Source: a virus | Reading direction: 5' to 3' (one strand) | DNA: 34,199 bases | IMG/VR virus record: IMGVR_UViG_3300027833_000132 | Span: 1-34,199 of that record | Shown here: positions 1 to 6,085 of the stretch, in pieces | How the letters are laid out: each line of letters opens with the position of its first letter | Numbering within the stretch: the stretch's first letter is position 1 | The notes under the pieces: generated by a model | What the model was told of the DNA's origin: nothing | The model's database searches: none | What the model saw: only the letters and a program-made list of their open reading frames with translations | Program-made: the position numbers and the translations under genes

Positions 1-79
1 TTTCCATTATGTAAACAGACTAAATTATTTAATTGCATCTGAACCTTATGAAAAAGGACAAAGAGAATTTGAAGACTAA
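1..79 (+). CDS. C-terminal fragment of a protein cut by the left window edge
   Basis: An open frame runs in from the left edge in frame 2 and stops at TAA 77-79, giving a 25-residue tail that ends in KGQREFED. The next gene starts 5 bases later on the same strand, so this is probably the end of the preceding gene of the early operon. The surviving residues are charged and carry no recognisable motif, so no function can be given. Confidence 0.55.
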   Translation, partial: FHYVNRLNYLIASEPYEKGQREFED

Positions 80-84
80 GTAAT

Positions 85-267
85 ATGGAAAGTAATAAAC
101 ACGACCTAGTACTTAAATCAATTATGACAAGATATGGAGGTTTGGTAAATCTTATATGCCAACTAAGAGAGGATTCTGATGTTGCATATGTCAACATTGC
201 TGATGATACAGATATGGTAGTAAATGAACACGAAGTAGAAGATATAATTAATCAAATTATAACTTAA
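85..267 (+). CDS. Hypothetical small acidic protein (60 aa)
   Basis: The gene starts at ATG 85 and ends at TAA 265-267. The C-terminal half is acidic (DDTDMVVNEHEVED). No signal peptide, membrane segment or known motif is visible. It sits 5 bases after the previous stop and 5 bases before the next likely start, the spacing expected in a tightly packed phage operon. I do not recognise the family. Small acidic early proteins in phages are often host-takeover or regulatory factors, but nothing in this sequence identifies a target. Confidence 0.6.
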   Translation: MESNKHDLVLKSIMTRYGGLVNLICQLREDSDVAYVNIADDTDMVVNEHEVEDIINQIIT

Positions 268-272
268 AGAAA

Positions 273-374
273 GTGAAAAGAAAAAATAGTATAGGAGAAA
301 ACATATTCACGTTGATGATACTTGCGTGGATATGTTTTATAATAATCAAAGTATCGCATAATTTATTAAGATGA
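273..374 (+). CDS. Small single-pass membrane protein (33 aa, GTG start)
   Basis: A 33-codon frame starts at GTG 273 and stops at TGA 372-374. It begins KRKNSIGENIF, followed by one strongly hydrophobic stretch, LMILAWICFIII, and a basic tail KVSHNLLR. That is the profile of a one-pass membrane peptide. The stop overlaps the next gene's ATG by four bases (ATGA at 371-374), the same coupling used repeatedly in this operon, which supports it being real. An AAAGAAAG stretch just upstream of the GTG could act as a ribosome site. A shorter version from ATG 315 (19 aa) is possible. Its function is unknown; a membrane-acting early protein such as an exclusion or host-modulating factor is only a guess. 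Confidence 0.5.
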   Translation: MKRKNSIGENIFTLMILAWICFIIIKVSHNLLR

Positions 375-649
375 TGAATAATAATTTTTGGCAAATGGAC
401 AACTCAGATTTTAATGAGTTAGTCGAAGAAAAACAATTAGACCAAGGAAAATGGTACTTCTATTATAATGAAAAACTAGACCAATGGGAGGCTGTTATGC
501 ATGGAATTTATCTACATGTATTTAAAACTTTAGAAGACTTAATGTTCAGAAAAAATGAAATTGATTTTTTTGAGTATGACGAAATTGAAAGCGACAAGAT
601 TGGCGAGGAAGTGCTGACAAATTCTAAAGGACAAGCAAGAGAATATTAA
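371..649 (+). CDS. Hypothetical protein (92 aa)
   Basis: The protein starts MMNNNFWQ and is rich in aromatic and acidic residues (KWYFYYNEKLDQWEAVMHG, then a DFFEYDEIESD patch). It looks like a small soluble alpha/beta protein with a disordered charged tail. The start overlaps the end of the small membrane-protein gene by four bases. A second ATG directly follows the first, so the true start could be 371 or 374. I recognise no family; co-directional packing places it in the early operon. Confidence 0.6.
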   Translation: MMNNNFWQMDNSDFNELVEEKQLDQGKWYFYYNEKLDQWEAVMHGIYLHVFKTLEDLMFRKNEIDFFEYDEIESDKIGEEVLTNSKGQAREY

Positions 650-666
650 CTAATAAAAATTAAAAA

Positions 667-1023
667 ATGAAAGATCAAACTTATGTTGCAGTTGTGAAAG
701 CAAGTTTTTACGCACAACTTTTATTAGAGTCTTTAGACGAGTTGGAAGATACTAGAGTATTTAGACAATCATTAAAGTTTAAAGTAAAACAAGCACAACT
801 AGAATTGGAAAAACAAAACTCAAGATTCATTGAGACGATGTTTAAGAATGACGAGGAATTTCTAACCAATCTTCAGACTCATACAGATGAAATGTTAGAC
901 AAGATATCAAGACTTGGAATAGATGAGATACCATTGGTAAATAAAATACTAGAGGAGTATGAAAAAGATGCTGACCATTGGAAACAAAATTTAACTATAC
1001 AATTTCAAAAACTAAATTCATAA
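667..1023 (+). CDS. Hypothetical helical early protein (118 aa)
   Basis: The sequence is almost entirely predicted helix, with regular leucines and charged residues (LLLESLDELEDTRVFRQSL and KVKQAQLELEKQNSRF), consistent with a coiled-coil or helical bundle. Similar short helical proteins occur in early regions of Bacteroidota phages, but I cannot attach a function. It follows the previous gene by 17 bases and is followed 2 bases after its stop by the next gene, so it belongs to the same transcription unit. Confidence 0.6.
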   Translation: MKDQTYVAVVKASFYAQLLLESLDELEDTRVFRQSLKFKVKQAQLELEKQNSRFIETMFKNDEEFLTNLQTHTDEMLDKISRLGIDEIPLVNKILEEYEKDADHWKQNLTIQFQKLNS

Positions 1024-1025
1024 TT

Positions 1026-1268
1026 ATGGCGACTAATATAAAGATGGGTAAATTTTTAAAACAAAATGTTCTGGACACAATATCTAGAAAATACAAATTT
1101 AATCCTGCGAGGTCATTGCCATACTTAAAAGAAATCTCAACACAACTTAAAGAAGTACAAGAGTTGATAAACGAGACATCAAATTATATGTGTGAGGTTG
1201 AGAGAATAAAAGAGGAAGATGAAAACAAAGAATTTTTAAACAGACAAACAGATGAGCCATTTAAGTAA
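1026..1268 (+). CDS. Hypothetical helical protein (80 aa)
   Basis: The frame is open from ATG 978, but that start would overlap the previous gene by 46 bases. ATG 1026, two bases after the upstream TAA, is the better start and gives an 80-residue protein beginning MATNIKMGKFLK. The protein is basic at the N terminus and acidic and helical toward the C terminus (EVQELINETS, then KEEDENKE). No motif is recognised. Its 3' end overlaps the start of the next small gene by 17 bases. Confidence 0.55.
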   Translation: MATNIKMGKFLKQNVLDTISRKYKFNPARSLPYLKEISTQLKEVQELINETSNYMCEVERIKEEDENKEFLNRQTDEPFK

Positions 1269-1425
1269 AAAAGACGAGGAATTAAAAGCACAGATTAGAG
1301 GGATGTTTCCTAACGGGACAGACGAACAATTTATAAACAACATGTTTCATAGTATTAGAGGAAAGCAAATGTTATGGGATTTGTTAGATGATGGATCAAA
1401 TAACAAGTTACCTAACATCACATAA
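1252..1425 (+). CDS. Hypothetical small protein (57 aa)
   Basis: A 57-codon frame runs from ATG 1252 to TAA 1423-1425 and begins MSHLSKKDEELKAQIRGMF. It fills what would otherwise be a 170-base gap between two co-directional genes and overlaps the preceding gene by 17 bases, as usual in this operon. The composition is that of a small soluble protein (GTDEQFINNMFHSIRGKQ). No family is recognised. The alternative of non-coding DNA is less likely because the rest of the operon leaves almost no gaps. Confidence 0.5.
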   Translation: MSHLSKKDEELKAQIRGMFPNGTDEQFINNMFHSIRGKQMLWDLLDDGSNNKLPNIT

Positions 1426-1437
1426 AAAAAAGATCGA

Positions 1438-2022
1438 ATGAATAATAATACAAACCATTTTAAAGAGAAAGAAATGAGGACACTTAACAATGATATTGAA
1501 ATTATTTGTGATGCAGTAGCAGTTGTAACCAAAGCAGACCCAATGGCTAAAAACAGGATTAGGGAAAATGTTGATGCAAGAAGGATTGCCTATAAAATAT
1601 GTAGAGATGTTTTAAACATTACTTATATAAGAATAGCAAAATATTTTGATAAGAATCATGCATCTGTTCTGCATGGACTTAAACATTTTGATGATTTATT
1701 TCAGACTGAAAAAGATTTTAGAAATAATTATAACGCAGTAATGAAAGTCATAGGAAGTATAGAGTTTTCTGAAAATCCTATTATAGACCCTAACAATATA
1801 ATAGTTGACTATGTAAATCTACAAACTGAAACAATGAATATAAGACAGAAATATAACTTATTGTTAAGATCATTAAATATTAAAGTTATAGAGAAAATTG
1901 ACGAATTATTGAAACCAATACACAACGATCTTCTACATAAAATTCTACAAGATGATAACTGTTCAACGGATTTGCAAAAAACTTTACACGATATACTTGT
2001 ATTAAAAGTAAAAAATATTTAA
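1438..2022 (+). CDS. DnaA domain IV-like DNA-binding protein (194 aa)
   Basis: Residues about 45-90 resemble the C-terminal DNA-binding domain (domain IV) of the replication initiator DnaA. ARRIAYKICRDVLN matches the first helices, ITYIRIAKYFDK the helix-turn-helix, and KNHASVLHG the DnaA signature usually written DHTTVLHA. The AAA+ ATPase domain of true DnaA (about 450 aa) is absent, so this is a stand-alone domain followed by about 100 helical residues of unknown role. Such proteins are known from Bacteroidota phages and elements. It probably binds DnaA-box-like sites, to help start phage replication, to redirect the host initiator, or as a repressor; the sequence does not decide between these. 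ATG 1438 is used, but ATG 1474 in the same frame is possible. Confidence 0.7.
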   Translation: MNNNTNHFKEKEMRTLNNDIEIICDAVAVVTKADPMAKNRIRENVDARRIAYKICRDVLNITYIRIAKYFDKNHASVLHGLKHFDDLFQTEKDFRNNYNAVMKVIGSIEFSENPIIDPNNIIVDYVNLQTETMNIRQKYNLLLRSLNIKVIEKIDELLKPIHNDLLHKILQDDNCSTDLQKTLHDILVLKVKNI

Positions 2023-2033
2023 TTTAGTGTACT

Positions 2034-2044
2034 GGTGTTCAACC
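2034..2044 (+). repeat. Direct repeat GGTGTTCAACC, left copy
   Basis: An 11-base sequence lies in the 56-base gap before the gene at 2079 and recurs exactly at 3378-3388. The wider context matches as TAC-N-GGTGTTCAACC-N-A. The two copies bracket the small gene and the tyrosine recombinase gene. They may be recombination sites of that recombinase or shared operators/promoter elements. Confidence 0.5.
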
Positions 2045-2078
2045 GACTAACTAATTAAATAGAAAAAAACTATACAAT

Positions 2079-2324
2079 ATGAAAACCAAAAAAAGAAATA
2101 GATCAATTGATATCTTCAGAAAAAAAGCACATCAACTTTTACAAATTCCAGAAATTCCAACAACTGAAGTTTGCTTGTATATATACGGGACAAAAGCAAA
2201 AAAAAGTACGTTAAACCAAAAGAAAACTGGGGCTTCACCTCTGTTTTTTGAAGAGTCGTGTAAGATTATAGAATACTATGGTAATGTTTCAGATAAAATA
2301 GAGCAAATCATTAACGGAGAATAA
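2079..2324 (+). CDS. Hypothetical small basic protein (81 aa)
   Basis: The protein begins with a run of lysines and arginines (MKTKKRNRSIDIFRKKAHQ) and has a second basic patch (TKAKKSTLNQKK), so it probably binds nucleic acid. Residues FFEESCKIIEYYGNVSDKI suggest a C-terminal helix pair. It lies directly upstream of the tyrosine recombinase gene (41-base gap) inside the segment bracketed by the GGTGTTCAACC repeats. A directionality factor or repressor partner of that recombinase would fit the position, but no HTH or excisionase signature is clear, so this remains inference. Confidence 0.6.
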   Translation: MKTKKRNRSIDIFRKKAHQLLQIPEIPTTEVCLYIYGTKAKKSTLNQKKTGASPLFFEESCKIIEYYGNVSDKIEQIINGE

Positions 2325-2365
2325 CAAATCTTACAAATTTATTATACATTTTAAATAATATTCAT

Positions 2366-3316
2366 ATGAATACAGGAACCTTTTTATCTTTACTGAAACA
2401 AATTATATCTCTATTAGAGGATGGTTCAATCTTGAACTATGGTAAGAAATTTTCAAGTCTTACTATTACCTCCTACAGACAAGTTTACAATCAAATGTCT
2501 AATTATAAGTTTAACTTCAATATAGAAAGTTTAGACCTAAACAATGTTACTAACAGAAAGGATAGACTTAAGGTCACCCGAAATTTACAGACTCATGTAA
2601 ATAAATATTTGAATATGATGTTAGACGATTGTAAACATCACAACACAAGAAAGACACATTTAAAAATTATAAGAACTACTTTAAAGAAGGCAGAGAATTA
2701 TTATGGCTATTTGTTTCCTAAGTTACAAAGCATGAGAGAGTTGCAAACAGAAGTCATTGCTTTAGATCCTAAGCAAGTTGACTTAATACATAACAACAAT
2801 CCAGGAATCGAACTCGAAGATGTATGGTATTATACAAGACTAATGCTGTATTCTTGTATGAGGGTTAGTGATTTAGTGAATTTTCAAGCCTCATCAGATG
2901 ATAGTGTGGTTACTATTATAACAAAAAAAGGAGTCGGAGCAATATCTTCTTTTTATTTACCAAAAGATGTTCGTGTATTTCTTGAGGGAAAAGGTTCTTT
3001 TGCTCATTCACAACAACATTTTAGAGTAAGACTAAAGACACTACTTAAATCATATAAAGAATTACACGAAAAGAAAATTATCTACACATATGATCATAAT
3101 GGAAATCCTATTCATGAGGAAAAGTTTTTATATGACATCATAACACCACATAAATTAAGGGCAAGTGGAATAACTTATCATCTTTCAAAAGGTTTGAGTG
3201 AGATAGAGGCACGAAATATTAGTGGTCACTCCAATGGCTCTACTGCATTTTATAGGTACGTAAAACACTCTAATACAGACTCTATAGAAAAACAAAAACA
3301 ATATTCAATCGAATAG
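2366..3316 (+). CDS. Tyrosine recombinase (316 aa)
   Basis: The C-terminal half carries the catalytic set of the tyrosine recombinase/integrase family. These are Arg166 in SCMRVSDLV, His262 and Arg265 in PHKLRASG, His288 in SGHSNGSTAF, and the probable nucleophile Tyr296 in FYRYV (Tyr298 is the alternative). Residues about 1-130 are helical, as expected for the SAM-like core-binding domain. The length is typical of XerC/XerD-type or simple phage recombinases. All catalytic positions look intact, unlike the second recombinase at 10339. It lies within the replication operon, not next to an obvious attachment site, but is bracketed by two exact GGTGTTCAACC repeats. Possible roles are genome resolution, inversion or excision of a segment, or a second integration system. 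Confidence 0.85.
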   Translation: MNTGTFLSLLKQIISLLEDGSILNYGKKFSSLTITSYRQVYNQMSNYKFNFNIESLDLNNVTNRKDRLKVTRNLQTHVNKYLNMMLDDCKHHNTRKTHLKIIRTTLKKAENYYGYLFPKLQSMRELQTEVIALDPKQVDLIHNNNPGIELEDVWYYTRLMLYSCMRVSDLVNFQASSDDSVVTIITKKGVGAISSFYLPKDVRVFLEGKGSFAHSQQHFRVRLKTLLKSYKELHEKKIIYTYDHNGNPIHEEKFLYDIITPHKLRASGITYHLSKGLSEIEARNISGHSNGSTAFYRYVKHSNTDSIEKQKQYSIE

Positions 3317-3346
3317 GAATTACCTCATATAATATTATATACGAAT

Positions 3347-3371
3347 GTTGAAAACTAAGTAGTTTATCAAC
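3347..3371. promoter_or_regulatory. Imperfect dyad between recombinase gene and next gene
   Basis: The arms GTTGA-AAACT and AGTTT-A-TCAAC pair across a 4-base AAGT centre with one bulged base. A second short dyad, AACAC...GTGTT, follows at 3370-3383 and runs into the GGTGTTCAACC repeat. The 132-base gap 3317-3448 holds these elements and little else. They could be operators or recombinase-binding sites; as RNA the first would fold, but there is no T-run for a terminator. Confidence 0.4.
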
Positions 3372-3377
3372 ACTACA

Positions 3378-3388
3378 GGTGTTCAACC
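3378..3388 (+). repeat. Direct repeat GGTGTTCAACC, right copy
   Basis: This is an exact copy of the 11-base sequence at 2034-2044, here downstream of the tyrosine recombinase gene and upstream of the gene at 3449. It overlaps the end of a short AACAC...GTGTT dyad. About 15 bases downstream is TACATTTA, one mismatch from the Bacteroidota -7 consensus TAnnTTTG, so a promoter role is an alternative. Confidence 0.5.
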
Positions 3389-3448
3389 AAAGGTAAATTG
3401 TCATACATTTACTTTAAATAACCACGACATGAAATACAACATAAGCAC

Positions 3449-3715
3449 ATGGTCAGATTTGACTACGAGAACAAAGAAATTATTCATGATCGTAAAAGAT
3501 TTTCGCTAAGAGATTTTAAACTTTTCATGCTTACCTATCACGAAGATATTTGTATGGATAGGAGGATAAAAGACTGGCGATTTGACTGGGAATCCATCTT
3601 ATTTCACGCAAGAAAATACTATATAGTAAACTTTTATTTAAACAATTTAAAAAACACAAACCCGAATGAAACTGAAACGAAAACTAAAAAAAACATCAAT
3701 AGGAAGAGGAGTTAA
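3449..3715 (+). CDS. Hypothetical protein (88 aa)
   Basis: The protein is rich in aromatic and basic residues (MVRFDYENKEIIHDRKRF, RRIKDWRFDWESILFHARK) and ends in a strongly basic tail, KTKKNINRKRS, suggesting nucleic-acid contact. It is the first gene after the 132-base intergenic region, so it may open a sub-operon leading into the recombination genes. Its last 50 bases overlap the next gene in another frame, longer than usual here; the next gene could therefore start later, but no better start codon is seen. No family is recognised. Confidence 0.55.
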   Translation: MVRFDYENKEIIHDRKRFSLRDFKLFMLTYHEDICMDRRIKDWRFDWESILFHARKYYIVNFYLNNLKNTNPNETETKTKKNINRKRS

Positions 3716-4199
3716 TATAGTCCCATGGATCGAAAGGTTAAATTACTTTAATGATTACTTTAGAACTGAGGGCTACACTTTAGAAACTGACATTATCGAA
3801 ATGAACGATAGTTTTATAGTAATGACAGGAAAGGTTTATAACTCTGAAAGAATATTGGTTGCAGATGGAGTTGCACATAAGAGAACAACAGAACCATTTT
3901 CATTCCAAAAATGTCAGTCTGGAGCATTAAACCGAGCATTATTCATCCTCGGTATCGTAGATAGTGGAGAAGATTCTATAATGGATGAAGACGAAGCCAA
4001 AGAACTTCAACGAGTAAAAGCATCAAGTGGATCAGATGTTTATCAATCTATGTTAGCATACGTAACTGTTGATTACACCGCAGTAGAAAAACGTATACCC
4101 GCCAACAAATCACTTTTAACTAGTGAACAGATTAAGGAATTAAAGACCTTAATAAATGCCGAAAAATCTAAAAAGGCTATAACACAAGCGAGTAAATAA
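3666..4199 (+). CDS. Putative single-strand annealing protein (Erf/Rad52-like)
   Basis: Residues about 20-110 follow the pattern of a widespread phage family. An N-terminal helix (WIERLNYFNDYF) precedes a beta segment with an acidic centre (LETDIIEMNDSFIVMTGKVY) and a 'VADGVAHK' strand. Next comes 'SFQKCQSGALNRALFILGI', which corresponds to the ENAETSAIGRALAFAG motif. These proteins are usually linked to Erf/Rad52-type annealing recombinases. The C-terminal part is lysine-rich and may be flexible. The neighbouring YqaJ/lambda-type exonuclease downstream supports an exonuclease-plus-annealase pair like lambda Red. The annealing role rests on family resemblance and context, not on a catalytic motif. 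A terminator-like RNA fold follows 7 bases after the stop. Confidence 0.6.
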   Translation: MKLKRKLKKTSIGRGVNIVPWIERLNYFNDYFRTEGYTLETDIIEMNDSFIVMTGKVYNSERILVADGVAHKRTTEPFSFQKCQSGALNRALFILGIVDSGEDSIMDEDEAKELQRVKASSGSDVYQSMLAYVTVDYTAVEKRIPANKSLLTSEQIKELKTLINAEKSKKAITQASK

Positions 4200-4206
4200 T
4201 CATCTA

Positions 4207-4270
4207 GGGAGGACACAAACCAACAAGAATTATCAGTGAAGACATCCGTCTTTACCTGTCCTCCCTTTTT
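4207..4270 (+). terminator. Two-stem RNA structure ending in a T-run
   Basis: A GC-rich outer stem pairs GGGAGGACA (4207-4215) with TGTCCTCCC (4257-4265) and is followed directly by TTTTT. Inside it, GTGAAGAC (4236-4243) pairs with GTCTTTAC (4248-4255), with one G-U pair, around the tetraloop ATCC. The inner hairpin is separated by one base from the 3' outer strand, so the stems could stack. A plain intrinsic terminator needs only one hairpin; the 20-base unpaired 5' segment (4216-4235) suggests a riboregulator or attenuator. It separates the annealing protein from the RHH/exonuclease genes. Confidence 0.7.
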
Positions 4271-4283
4271 CTAAAATGAAACA

Positions 4284-4436
4284 ATGGAAAGAGGAATTAC
4301 AGAGAAATTATCAACTAGAATTACATTTAGGCTTACACCAAGCGAGGTTCATAATTTACATTACATAAGTCAATTAAAAAATAAAAATATCTCAGAAATA
4401 ATTAGAGAAGCACTTAAAAAAACCTGTAAAATATGA
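4284..4436 (+). CDS. Ribbon-helix-helix DNA-binding protein (50 aa)
   Basis: A 50-codon frame from ATG 4284 ends at TGA 4434-4436. TRITFRLTPSEVHNLHYIS gives the beta-strand and first helix, and NKNISEIIREALKK the second helix, of the CopG/Arc/MetJ ribbon-helix-helix fold. Such proteins bind DNA as dimers and are typically repressors. The stop overlaps the exonuclease start by four bases (ATGA), so the two are translationally coupled. Its position just after the structured terminator suggests local or auto-regulation of the recombination genes; that is inference. A competing 30-codon frame from ATG 4275 has no recognisable content. Confidence 0.75.
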   Translation: MERGITEKLSTRITFRLTPSEVHNLHYISQLKNKNISEIIREALKKTCKI

Positions 4437-5458
4437 GTAAGATAAAAAGAATACCAACAGCAAACCTACCATACGAAGAGTGGGTTGCATTAAGAAAAAC
4501 TTTAGTATACAAAGGAATGGTCGGAGGATCTGATGCCTCTACTCTATTAGGATTGAATCCATGGACATCTAAAATTACAAGATGGAATCAATCTGTAGGT
4601 ACTGCTAATATGAAAAACATTGACAATGAGGTAATGTTTCATGGAAGACTTCTAGAGGATTATGTTGCTGATTTATGGCAGTATTGGACAGGTGATCCAA
4701 TTGAAATGATTGACAACTACCAAAGTAAAACTAAGTTAAGAAAGTCTATCAGAAGGAACTCAATCTTTATTAATGAAAAGTATCCTTTTTTGTTTGCCAA
4801 TATAGATAGACAGATAACAAGTCACGATGAAATGTCTGGAAGAGGTGTATTAGAAATTAAAACTATTTCGGGATATAATGCTGACAAATGGGAAGGCGGA
4901 ATTCCTCCATACTACATTGCACAGATTCAATTGTATATGCTTGTATTGGAATATGACTATGGTCAGTTTGCTTTTTTAAAGGATGGTAGACATATGGATG
5001 TATTTACTGTAGAGGCAAATAAAAACATACAGGAAACTATTCTTATTGAAGGAGAAAAGTTTTACAATAGTGTTCAAGAAGCAAGAGGACTAATTGATAT
5101 TGAAGAAGTTCAATCAAACTCTAATGATGCTTATAGATTGGTATCACATTTAGAACCCGATGTTGACAGCGAGTATAAAGTAGATTTAGATCAATTTCTA
5201 TCTTTTAAACATAAGGCTATGCTTGATAGAGTTAAGATTGATTCTGATGAAGAATTGACTGAATTGACTCAACAATACATTCAGTTTAGAGATGAGGAAA
5301 AGATTTCTAAAGCCGGAAAACAATTAGCAATGCAACAAATAAAACAAATTCTATTACATAGAGGGGCACAAGAAGTTGACTTTGGTGATAGTGGAAAGAT
5401 CGTTTGGGGAAAGACCTTTAACGTAAGATATAAAGACACAAAAATATTAAACTTTTAA
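4433..5458 (+). CDS. YqaJ/lambda-type exonuclease
   Basis: This looks like the YqaJ viral recombinase family of PD-(D/E)XK nucleases, which degrade one strand of double-stranded DNA to leave 3' tails for annealing. The visible family marks are GMVGGSDASTLLGLNPW near residues 28-45, MFHGRLLEDYVADLW near 68-82 and FANIDRQI near 122-129. The catalytic GVLEIKTISGY lies near 139-149, and QIQLYMLVL near 164-172. The C-terminal 120 residues are helical. The length of 341 aa suits the family. It starts on the ATGA overlap with the ribbon-helix-helix gene and, with the upstream annealing protein, forms a Red-like recombination module. The next gene begins one base after its stop. Confidence 0.85.
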   Translation: MSKIKRIPTANLPYEEWVALRKTLVYKGMVGGSDASTLLGLNPWTSKITRWNQSVGTANMKNIDNEVMFHGRLLEDYVADLWQYWTGDPIEMIDNYQSKTKLRKSIRRNSIFINEKYPFLFANIDRQITSHDEMSGRGVLEIKTISGYNADKWEGGIPPYYIAQIQLYMLVLEYDYGQFAFLKDGRHMDVFTVEANKNIQETILIEGEKFYNSVQEARGLIDIEEVQSNSNDAYRLVSHLEPDVDSEYKVDLDQFLSFKHKAMLDRVKIDSDEELTELTQQYIQFRDEEKISKAGKQLAMQQIKQILLHRGAQEVDFGDSGKIVWGKTFNVRYKDTKILNF

Positions 5459-5459
5459 T

Positions 5460-5825
5460 ATGAAACTAGAGGATATAAAAATTGGCATCATACATAATTT
5501 AGCAGTAAAAAATAAACACACTCTGGAGGTTGACTCTGTACTTGAAGGTAACTCATATTTTGGCTTATGTATTTTTGTAGGTGTAGCAAGAATGTTTAAT
5601 TTTTCTCTTGAAGAAATACAAGATTACTTAAGAGAGCCAATGGATCACATTGAATTCCTTGAGGAAAAATTCTTAAATATTTTAGGCACATATTTTAGCA
5701 CTAAACAACCAAGCCTAACTACTAAAGGTTTTTATACTAAAACTAATTTAATACTAAACCACATTAGACTTGAGCACAGGAAAACTGTTTCTCTTGCAGA
5801 TATAATAAAAGACAAAATTAAATGA
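5460..5825 (+). CDS. Hypothetical protein, possibly helix-turn-helix (121 aa)
   Basis: It is a helical protein. The middle section, VARMFNFSLEEIQDYLREP followed by MDHIEFLEEKF, has the spacing of a helix-turn-helix and faintly recalls the DnaA domain IV pattern (LTNxSLxEIG...DHxxVLHA), but the signature is not conserved enough to be sure. The C-terminal half, FYTKTNLILNHIRLEHRKT, is basic and helical. It is packed between the exonuclease and the small OB-fold gene, with an ATGA overlap to the latter, so it likely works in replication or recombination. I do not recognise a family. Confidence 0.55.
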   Translation: MKLEDIKIGIIHNLAVKNKHTLEVDSVLEGNSYFGLCIFVGVARMFNFSLEEIQDYLREPMDHIEFLEEKFLNILGTYFSTKQPSLTTKGFYTKTNLILNHIRLEHRKTVSLADIIKDKIK

Positions 5826-6085
5826 ATATAACTGTATTAGGACAAATAAAATTTATGTCTCCTATTAAAGAAGTCAACGGAAGTGATGATAAAGAACATT
5901 CTTTTTTCACTATATGGTTAAAGACTCTTGAAGACTCATATATCGCAGTTAATTGTTGGGATGAACTAATAGATAAAACAAAGACATTTAAGTTAGGAGA
6001 TATAGTGACACTTGATTGCAGACTTGAATCACATAGGAACAAGAAGAAACCTACATTATTTTATCATAAAATATTATTAAGATGA
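5822..6085 (+). CDS. Small OB-fold-like protein (87 aa), possible SSB-like
   Basis: The order of strands suggests a short OB-fold. MNITVLGQIKFMSPIK is strand 1, HSFFTIWLKTLEDSYIAVNC gives strands 2 and 3 with the typical 'FFTI' core, TFKLGDIVTLDCRLES is the 'GD.V.v.GrL' strand, and KPTLFYHKILLR is the closing strand. This is how single-strand-binding proteins look, but the protein lacks the acidic C-terminal tip that recruits partners. A second, more typical SSB is encoded at 9113. It starts on an ATGA overlap and ends on another. Role inferred: ssDNA binding or an accessory to the adjacent initiator. Confidence 0.5.
   Translation: MNITVLGQIKFMSPIKEVNGSDDKEHSFFTIWLKTLEDSYIAVNCWDELIDKTKTFKLGDIVTLDCRLESHRNKKKPTLFYHKILLR

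Noticed and set aside
978-1025. N-terminal extension (16 residues) of the 80-aa gene to ATG 978
   Set aside because: It overlaps the end of the previous gene by 46 bases, while ATG 1026 lies two bases after that gene's stop.
3430-3510. A 26-codon frame (MKYNISTWSDL...) overlapping the start of the 88-aa gene
   Set aside because: The longer frame at 3449 continues to the next gene and has better protein character; both cannot easily be real.
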